NCBI RefSeq assembly: GCF_052857255.1
Contig: NW_027526485.1
Span: forward strand, 310,001 to 374,000
Direction of reading: 5' to 3'
DNA from: Amblyomma americanum
Lineage: Eukaryota; Arthropoda; Arachnida; Ixodida; Ixodidae
Length of the DNA: 64,000 nt
The position numbers and the translations under genes are program-made. Of this stretch, positions 56,800 through 64,000 are shown one piece after another; the stretch's first letter is position 1, and the number at the start of each line of letters is the position of its first letter. The notes under the pieces are model-generated. The model did not search any database. It was not told the origin of the DNA and was given only the letters and a program-made list of their open reading frames with translations.

Positions 56800-58490
56800 T
56801 ACCATATAGCCTTCGTTAGCAATGACACCCCCGAAGGATCCGTTCTCTCCCCCTTTCTTTTCAATGTCGCCTTGCTCATGCTACCTTCAACATTAGACGC
56901 TATCCCCCTGCTATCCCACACCTTATACGCAGAAGATATCACCCTCTGGGTTTCAACAGGCAACGATGCTGAGGTTGAATCCCCACTTCAACAAGCGGTG
57001 GATGTCATTGAGCGCCACGTAGCCGGAGCCGAACTCTCTTGCTCACCACAGCAGTCCGAGCTGCTCTTTCGAGGTCAACCCGGCATCCACGGCCATCCTC
57101 CCATCTGCATTACTGCTAGTGGCCAGCCCATACGCGAAGTATCCGCCATTAGGTTATTGGGGCTTCTCATCCAGAGCAATCAGAAAAACCCCGACATTCT
57201 GGCTAAACTCATAGCCTCTGTCTCGCAGACCATTCTTCTAATTCGTCGCATTGCTAATAAACATAAAGGCATGCGAGAGATGGACTTACGATGTTTTGTT
57301 CAGGCGTTTGTTATCAGTCGCCTGGCATATACCGTCCCTTACCTCTACCTTAGCTGCCAGGAACGGAACCGCGTTGACTGCCTTATTAGACAGGCATACA
57401 AGGCTGCTCTCCATCTCCTCCACCGGACCCTCACGTATAAACTAGTGTCATTAGGGGTCTACAACACTGTTACAGAGCTCTCGAAAGCTCATCTCACCTC
57501 TCACTAGGAGCGTCTCAACCACATCTCCACGGGACGTCACATACTCGACAAGCTTGGAATAAGCTTGGAAACGACCTTCGCCGACAAGGCCCAGCTTTCG
57601 TCCCATATCCGCAGCAACCTTATCGTTACACCTCTACCGAGAAACATGCACCCAGGGTATCATGCCGTTCGCCGCAAGGACAGGGCGAAGTCTCTGCATA
57701 AAGAGTATTTAAAAGATCAGACAGCGGTCTACGTCGACGCTGTCGAATACTCCGATCGCGATGTTTTTTTGCTCGCGCTTGTAAACTACTGTGGACGGCC
57801 TTTGGTTGCGTGCTCCATTCCGTTTAGATCATCTGAAGAATCCGAGGAGGCGGCCATAGCCATGGCGATGGTCTCCACTTCTGCAGGAATTATCTTCAGC
57901 GACTCTAAATATGCGATTCGCAATTTCACCAAAGGTCGGGTCTCCCCCACCACCCTATCTCTCCTCTGCTCCACCAAGGACCAAATCCGCCCGATCCATT
58001 TGATCTGGGTAACTGAGCTCTCATCCCAGACAGGGAACAAGGTGGCCCGAAATCATGTCCGTGGATTCGTCGACCGCGATGTGGTGTCGCCCGTCCTGCG
58101 TGCGGCGAGAGATCGTATGGTTACATTTCATGACATGACCATGCACTACCGCTTAGGTAGGCTTCTATATGCCCCCGCACATATTTCTCTAATCAAGCCC
58201 CAAGAGGTTGCGTGGAGGCAACTCCAAACGAACTCCTTCCCCAGCCCCCCGCGATATATGCCCGCATATACCCTGGACTCTACTCTCCCTCCTGTCAACT
58301 ATGTAGCCAACATGCCACTCTATTCCACATACTCTGGGCTTGCCTTCAGGTCTCCCCTCCGCGAGGTTTTCAGCTCTCGAATCTAGACCAGCGGGAGGCC
58401 GCATTGCTCAGTTCCTACTCGGACACATATATCCGGGTTGTCACAAGAGCCCTAGAAGTCGCCGAACGCCACGGACTCATGGCCACTTAG
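56800..58490 (+). pseudogene. I-clade LINE ORF2: RT second half and RNase H
   Basis: One frame runs from about 56,830 to 58,386 with a single internal stop at 57,505. RT motif B is PEGSVLSPFLFNVALL. The catalytic box is TLYAEDITLW (56,920-56,949), where the normal YADD has become YAED. The thumb includes SAIRLLGLLIQ. After the stop, RNase H is recognised by AVYVDAVEYSDRD (Asp), SEESEEAAIAMAM (Glu) and IIFSDSKYAIRNF (Asp). The end, REAALLSSYSDTYIRV to GLMAT at 58,490, is in another frame. The 5' half of ORF2, with the endonuclease, is absent. Confidence 0.82.
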
Positions 58491-58632
58491 TGAGGCTATA
58501 ACTCCAAACCAACTGCTACCTTGGTGGATGAAAATAAAGTTTATCCTCCTTTTCCTCCTCCTGTATCGTGCGCAACTCTGGCCGAGACTGCGCAGTTTCA
58601 CGTAATTCCTGGAGAGCCATGCTGCGCATGCG

Positions 58633-58810
58633 CGAGGAGCCCTCCACTACGGCGCCTCTTTCTTCCGGAGTCCTTCCTTTATCTCTTCCTTTTCTTTATT
58701 AAAGTTTACCTCCTCCTTCTCCTTCTCCTCCTCCCTTATGGCGCGCTTCAGGTGTCCGCCGACATGTGAGAGAGGTACTGCGCCATTTCCTTTCCTGAAA
58801 ACCAATTTAA
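58633..58810 (+). mobile_element. Ruka-type SINE, 3' part only
   Basis: Starts at GGAGCCCTCCACTACGGCGC and ends TACTGCGCCATTTCC...ACCAATTTAAG, without the tRNA head. A CTCCTTCTC-rich expansion sits inside. Confidence 0.8.
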
Positions 58811-58874
58811 GTTTTTTTATTTATTTAATATAAACCTTAATTTCATTGTTTTTAATTTATTTAATTTAATTTAA

Positions 58875-59175
58875 CGATGGATCAGTGGCCAGGGCGCTCG
58901 GCTACTCACCTGGAGTTCCCGGGTTCGAACCCGACCGCGGCGGCTGCGTTTTTATAGAAGCAGAACGCTAAGGCGCCGTGTCCTGTGCGAGATGTCAGTG
59001 CACGTTAATGATCCTCAGGTGGTCGAAATTATTCCGGAGCCCTCCACTACGGCACCTATTTCTTCCTTTCTTCTTTCACTCTCTCCTTTATCGCTCCCCT
59101 TACGGCGTGGTTCAGGTGCCCAACGATATATCAGACAGATGCTGCGCCGTTTCCTTTCCACCACAACCAATTATT
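58875..59175 (+). mobile_element. Ruka-type SINE
   Basis: The head is worn at its start (GGATCAGTGGCCAGGGCGC) but has an intact B box GGTTCGAACCC (58,922-58,932). Full core and 3' end (GCTGCGCCGTTTCC, ACCAATTATTG). Confidence 0.88.
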
Positions 59176-59590
59176 GCGGCCACGGTCCGCGGTGTGGGTC
59201 TCCACGGCAGGCGTCGCATGGATCACACCTACCGTTCCGCTGAACGCACGAAAGTGCACCGGCGTGGTGGTGGTGGTGGTAGTGGTTTTATTAAAAATAA
59301 TAGCAAAAAGGAAGGAAAACATTTTTGCTAGCCCCGGCATCTGCCATCGATACTGAAGCACCTGAGCTGGGGCAGCGGAAATAAACGATAGCAGGCAGAA
59401 TGGAGAAATGAAATGAAACAGGTGAGGGGAGAGGAAGAGAGGTTAGGGGGAGAAGTAATATTGCCGCGAATATTTGCAATGTGTTCGTTTTTCAAATCTG
59501 CCGCCACATCATTTTATCGCTTTGTTTGCGACGCATGACGCGACTAAATTTATCTCGATTGATCGCAGCCAGGCAGAGCTGATTCTACGT
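59176..59590. other. Unassigned, with a (GGT)n run
   Basis: GGT repeats (about 59,262-59,280) followed by GGTTTTATTAAAAATAATAG look like the reverse complement of a LINE 3' tail, but no coding sequence supports it. The later part may belong to the LTR of the gypsy that follows. Confidence 0.4.
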
Positions 59591-59831
59591 TGTTCCGGAA
59601 TGTTCTAGTAACTTTGCGCTTTTTATCTCGAAAGTTCGCTATCAGCTTTAATTGAGCACGGCCGACAGCAGCCGGCATTCAGTTCGACGACCGCCGAGCA
59701 CGCTTGTCGCTTCGCCGCCGCCGAGTGATTCAGTCCATTTTGGGTGCAAGTCAGCCCAATAAACAGTTCTTTTAGAAGACCCTTTCGTCCGTCTTCATCG
59801 CTGCTTCGACTGCCGTCACCACTACGTGACA
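59591..59831 (+). repeat. 5' LTR of gypsy element 3 (left edge approximate)
   Basis: Ends ...CTACGTGACA directly before the primer-binding site. Polyadenylation signal AATAAA at 59,759-59,764, then a short R/U5-like region. Without the 3' LTR the left edge cannot be fixed. Confidence 0.6.
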
Positions 59832-60022
59832 TTTGGCGGAGGTGCTGGGTAGCCTTCCATGTTCCGGACGCCCCCTTCTAGTCGTGAAGCCAGCCCTGAG
59901 CGCTTCGCACCCGAGGACGAGCCAGCCGACGTCTCCAGGGAGAGGAGCCTGAGTTCGGGAAACTGCCGGACCGCACAAGACAGCGAAAAGACGCGGCTAC
60001 GAGCACCGCAAGCTCGCCGAAA

Positions 60023-61190
60023 ATGTCGACACCGATCATACTGCAGCAGCCGCGGGTGCCGCCAACTTTCAATGGATCCCTAGGCGAAGACCCTGAAGAA
60101 TGGTTGGATCAATTTGAGCGCGTGGCGTCATTCAACGGGTGGGATGATGCGGCAAAAATTGGACACCTGTTCTTCTCATTGGATGGCTCCGCACGCACGT
60201 GGTACAAAAACTACGAGTCGTACCTTACGACATGGGTGTTATTCAAGAGAGAACTATTGAAGGTATTCACCAGTGTCGTGAGGAAAGAAAGAGCCGAACG
60301 ACTCCTCGAGTCCAGGATCCAGCTTCCGAATGAGCCCGTCCGCGGTTACGTCGAGGAGATGAAGCGCCTATTTCGCCGCGCCGACACCGGGATGACCGAG
60401 GAAAAGAAAGTTCAGTTTTTAATGCGCGGCGTAAAAGAACAACTCTTTGCATGCCTCGTCCGCCACCCGCCAAAAACAGTCGAGGAATTCATGCAAGAAG
60501 CATGCACGATTGAGAAGACCCTCGACGTCCGAGCTCGGCAGTACAATCGTCCTTCCTCTGCCGGTGCAATCCTTTCGGACACGCCGGCCACCACCAGCGA
60601 CAGCTTGCGGGAAGTTATCCGCGAAATCGTCAGAGAGGAGCTACGCCGATTACTGCCATCCTCCCCACAGCGCACAAGCAGCGACTCTGATGGACGTGGT
60701 ACGGGAAGAAGTGCAACAAGCACTTGGCACCCGACGGCCACAGAACCCCGGGTCATGACCTACGCCGCTGCAGTAAGAACTGCCCAGCCCCAACGACAAC
60801 CCCCACGTCCTCCCCGAGATGAGCCACTTGTACCACAACGCCGCCTCCCAGCCCACGCCTGCCCAGCCTATGACCGACGCCCCAGGAAATGCGACGCCTG
60901 GAGGACTTCCGACAACCGGCCGTTGTGATTCCATTGTGGTGAGGCCGGCCATATTCTTCGTCACTGCCCGTACCGACGTATCGGTCTTCGAGGATTTGCC
61001 ATTAACGCCCCACGACCACGCTTCGGGCAACGCCCGCAGGAAATCGACGAGTACCTGCTTCGAGAAGAGTACACGCCAAACCGCTTTTCGTGCTCACCAT
61101 CGCCGTCAACCTCGCGCTTTGCGTCGGCACGCCGCAGCTACGCAGCCGCGGTACGAGGAAGATCTCCCAGCCCCCGTAGGGGAAACTGAA
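60023..61190 (+). pseudogene. gypsy gag, zinc knuckle broken by a stop
   Basis: ATG at 60,023 (MSTPIILQQPRVPPTFNGSL), then EDPEEWLDQFERVASFNGWD, GSARTWYKNYESYLTTW and the capsid-like LIQ-rich region (RIQLPNEPVRGYVEEMKRLF), typical of Ty3/gypsy gag (retrotrans_gag). The frame is open for 301 codons to TGA at 60,926, exactly where the first Cys of the CCHC knuckle is expected; the rest follows (FHCGEAGHILRHCPYR). It continues to about 61,186. An upstream ATG at 59,859 opens an unrelated short frame. Confidence 0.88.
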
Positions 61191-61311
61191 GGCAGCAACC
61201 TCTGTAGGTGAGGTTGCTAAAGAGCGAAACGCCGAAGATCCTCCACCGACCACGCCCCATGAAGACGCTGCACCCGCGACGCCACATGAAGAACCGACAC
61301 TCGCTGCACCG

Positions 61312-64000
61312 ATGCCGCACACAATGAGAACCCCGACCACGACGCAGGCTGCCTTGAAAACGACGCCGCCACCCAGAAGAGCTTCGACCATACGCCCCAC
61401 CCGCGACTCGCATACGCGACGAAGCCGTGACCCGACGCCAAGAGCGACGTGCAATGCAAGAGCCAGGACCTCTGACTTAAAAGTGACTATCGACGGCCGG
61501 AAAGTTACCGCTCTAGTCGACACAGGAGCCGATTACTCGGTGATGAATGGAACATTCGCTGCGCAGCTGAGAAAAGTCACAACGGCTTGGGACGGCCCAC
61601 AAATTCGCACCGCAGGGGGACACCTCATTACGCCATCAGGACGATGCACAGCGCGAGTGACTGTCAAAGGACATACCTATCCTGCGACCTTTGTTGTGCT
61701 ACCGCAATGCTCCCGCGAAGTGATCTTGGGTGTGGATTTCCTTAATGAGCATCAGGCGATCATCGGCCTGCGATGCAAGCTGATCACGCTTTCGACGGAC
61801 GAAGCCAACGCTTCGATGGAAACTCGGGAAAATCACGTTGCCCTGAGTGTCCTGGAGGAAGAAGTGAGCGTCCTACCCCGATCAAGCGTTATCCTGACCG
61901 TAGGCGCCGCGAAAGCCATTAACGCTGAAGCCATCATCGAGGGCAACATGCAGTTGCTCCTAGACCGAGGAATCAGCATCGCAAGAGGCATCGCACATTT
62001 ACGCAATGGCCAGGCCGAAGTACTGCTGACTAACTTCAGCGAAGAATACCGGCACATTAACAGAGGAACGGCGATTGCTTTCTTCGACGAAATATCTGAC
62101 GTACGAGACTCCTCCGCCCTCTCCGACCCCTTCGCAGAAGATTCGCCTGACCAAGAGAACTCGCCCACTTTGGACATCAACCCAGCCCTGCACCGGAACA
62201 GACAAGACCAGATCCGCAATCTGCTTCAAAGCTACAGCGAGTGTTTTTCGACATCGCCGAAGGTGCGACAGACGCCAATTGCCAAGCATCGCATCATAAC
62301 GGATCAACACGCTCGACCTCTCCGTCAAAGCCCCTACCGTGTGTCCCCGCGAGAACGACAAGCCATCCGGGACCAAGTCGAAGAAATGCTTCGCGACGAC
62401 GTCATCCAGCCTTCAAACAGCCCATGGGCGGCACCGGTTGTTCTAGTGAGAAAGAAAGACGGCTGACTTCGATTCTGCGTGGATTACCGCCGCTTGAACA
62501 ACATAACAAAGAAGGACGTCTACCCCCTCCCCCGCATCGACGACACACTGGACCGCCTCTGCAATGCCAAATATTTCTCATCGATGGACCTCAATAGCGG
62601 CTACTGGCAAATTGAGGTCGACGAAAGAGATCGCGAAAAGACAGCATTCATCACTCCGGATGGGCTGTTTGAATTCAAGGTGATGCCATTTGGTCTCTGT
62701 TCCGCACCAGCGACGTTTCAGCGAGTAATGGATGCAGTGCTGGCAGGCCTGAAGTGGCAAATTTGTCTGGTATATTTAGATGACGTTGTTGTCTTCGCCT
62801 CGAACTTTGAAGAGCACCTCAAAAGACTTCGAACAGTACTAGACGCAATCAAGTCGTCTGGCCTAACGTTGAAAGCAGAAAAATTCCACTTTGCTTAAGA
62901 AGAGCTGCGGTTTATAGGCCACATCGTTAGCAAGGAAGGAGTACGCCCAGGCCAGCAGAAAACAGATGCTATTGAACAGTTTCCACCGCCGGCCGATAAG
63001 AAAGCAGTGCGCAGATTTCTCGGACTGTGCGCATACTAACGACGATTTGTGAAAAACTTTTCGCGCATCGCCGTGCCCCTGACCCAACTGACGAAGGCAG
63101 ACGTGCCGTTTAAATGGGAAGCGCCGCAAGCAGAAGCCTTCAAGGAACTTCAGCGTTGATTACAGTCCCCACCGATCCTTGCGCATTTTGATGAAAACGC
63201 CGATACTGAAGTTCATACCGACGCAAGCAGCGTGGGACTAGGCGCCGTCCTCGTTCAAAAAAGTGACAGGCTGGAAAAAGTCATCGCATACGCTAGCCGT
63301 TCCCTTTCCAAGGCCGAGGCTAACTATTCGACAACTGAGAAGGAGTGCCTTGCCATCATCTGGGCTACGTCAAAATTCCGCCCCTATCTCTACGGACGGC
63401 AGTTCAAGGAGGTCAGCGACCACCACGCGCTCTGCTGGCTTGCCAATTTGAAGGACCCCTCTGGCCGACTCGCTCGATGGAGTCTGCGTCTCCACGAGTT
63501 TGACGTCACCGTCGTTTGCAAGTCCGGACGCAAGCACTCTGATGCCGATTGCCTCTCACGAGCCCCTGTAGATGCACCGCCGCCGGACGACGATGAGGAC
63601 GCCTTCCTGGGACCCATCAGCCCCAGCTCTTTTGCTCAGCAGCAACGCTCGGACCCCGACCTAAGAGGCTCTCATCGAGTACCTGGAAGGCAAGGTTTCT
63701 TCACCCCCCGCTTCATTCAAGCGAGGACTGTCTTCCTTCTGTGTGCAGAATGAGGTCCTTGTGAAGAAGAACTTTACAGCGAACAAAACAGCCTACCTCC
63801 TTGTTGTACCTACTTGTCTCCGCGAAGAAGTTCTACAGGCTTCACACGACGAGCCGACAGCTAGACATCTCGGGATTACTCGCACCCTCCGCCGCATTTA
63901 AGACAAGTATTACTGGCTCCGACTGTCTGCCGATGTCGCACACTATGTGAAAACCTGCCGAGATTGTCAGCGACGAAAGCCTCCTCTCACACGACCAGCA
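61312..64000 (+). pseudogene. gypsy pol: protease, RT, RNase H, start of integrase
   Basis: A single frame to about 63,668. Protease ALVDTGADYSVM (active DTG) and EVILGVDFLNEHQA. RT: WAAPVVLVRKKDG, stop, FCVDYRRLNNITKKDVYPLP, SSMDLNSGYWQIEV, FGLCSAPATFQRVMD and catalytic CLVYLDDVVVFA. RNase [16 protein letters not shown] (Asp), [12 protein letters not shown] (Glu), [10 protein letters not shown] (Asp). Internal stops at 62,464 (TGA), 62,896 (TAA), 63,037 (TAA) and 63,157 (TGA). A one-base insertion near 63,669 shifts to the integrase N-terminus, with His residues in ASHDEPTARHLG and CRDCQRRKPP, plus one more stop near 63,898. Active-site residues are all intact. Confidence 0.9.

Larger units (their letters stand above)
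54140..58560 (+). mobile_element. I-clade LINE, internally deleted
   Basis: Order: GC-rich 5' region, ORF1 with a zinc knuckle, a SINE at 55,626-55,940, the rest of ORF1, then the second half of RT and an RNase H domain, and a 3' end with AATAAAG and CTCCT-rich tail near 58,530-58,560. RNase H after RT is diagnostic of the I group. The endonuclease and the first half of RT are missing between about 56,700 and 56,800. Confidence 0.82.
59591..64000 (+). mobile_element. Ty3/gypsy LTR retrotransposon 3, right end outside window
   Basis: 5' LTR ending TGACA at 59,831, primer-binding site TTTGGCGGAGGTGC from 59,832, gag (60,023-61,190), pol with protease, RT, RNase H and the start of integrase to the window edge. 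pol lies one base back from the gag frame, as expected for -1 frameshifting. The LTR start is uncertain (a TGTTCCGGAATG at about 59,591 is one candidate). Several isolated stops and one indel inactivate it, but the layout is complete as far as visible. Confidence 0.9.

Overview
The window is eukaryotic intergenic DNA built almost entirely from layered mobile elements; I found no intact host gene and no RNA gene. The organism is most likely a hard tick (Ixodidae). At least eight copies of tRNA-headed SINEs of the tick 'Ruka' type are present. They sit among Ty3/gypsy LTR elements, Penelope-like elements (PLEs) with GIY-YIG endonucleases, RTE-, CR1/L2- and I-type LINEs and DNA-transposon remnants. 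Family names come from motifs read by eye; no database was searched.

Layout. 1-3,010: degenerate gypsy whose RT/RNase H is replaced by an inverted duplication. 3,718-9,830: two RTE LINE tails, a 591-bp mini LTR element, and a possible 709-bp element with 15-bp terminal inverted repeats. 10,040-11,830: a SINE inside a SINE, then a PLE. 12,729-14,660: decayed TNP2-type transposase gene. 15,811-17,499: gypsy gag fragment broken by a LINE.

16,945-46,333 is the main structure, a giant imperfect palindrome. About 9.3 kb is shared by both arms (left 16,945-29,708; right 32,785-46,333) around a 3.08-kb spacer. The arms differ by two large events. The left arm gained a PLE (22,689-26,171, 11-bp target duplication), which later received a LINE. 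The left arm also lost 4,262 bp of older transposons still present on the right (41,518-45,779). Both arms carry a SINE, a fold-back PLE end and a dense GGGC/GCCC array.

46,697-64,000: a 41-bp repeat, a CR1/L2-type LINE running up to an 87-copy tetranucleotide array, several LINE, PLE and SINE pieces, a third diverged copy of arm sequence with its two blocks in swapped order (53,040-54,105), a long I-clade LINE with RNase H (54,140-58,560), and a gypsy element with LTR, gag and pol that runs off the right edge. The coding regions are broken, apart from a 5'-truncated but uninterrupted 452-codon LINE RT frame at 23,904-25,262. The interest is therefore structural: the window records an ordered series of insertions, an inverted duplication and later divergence of its arms.
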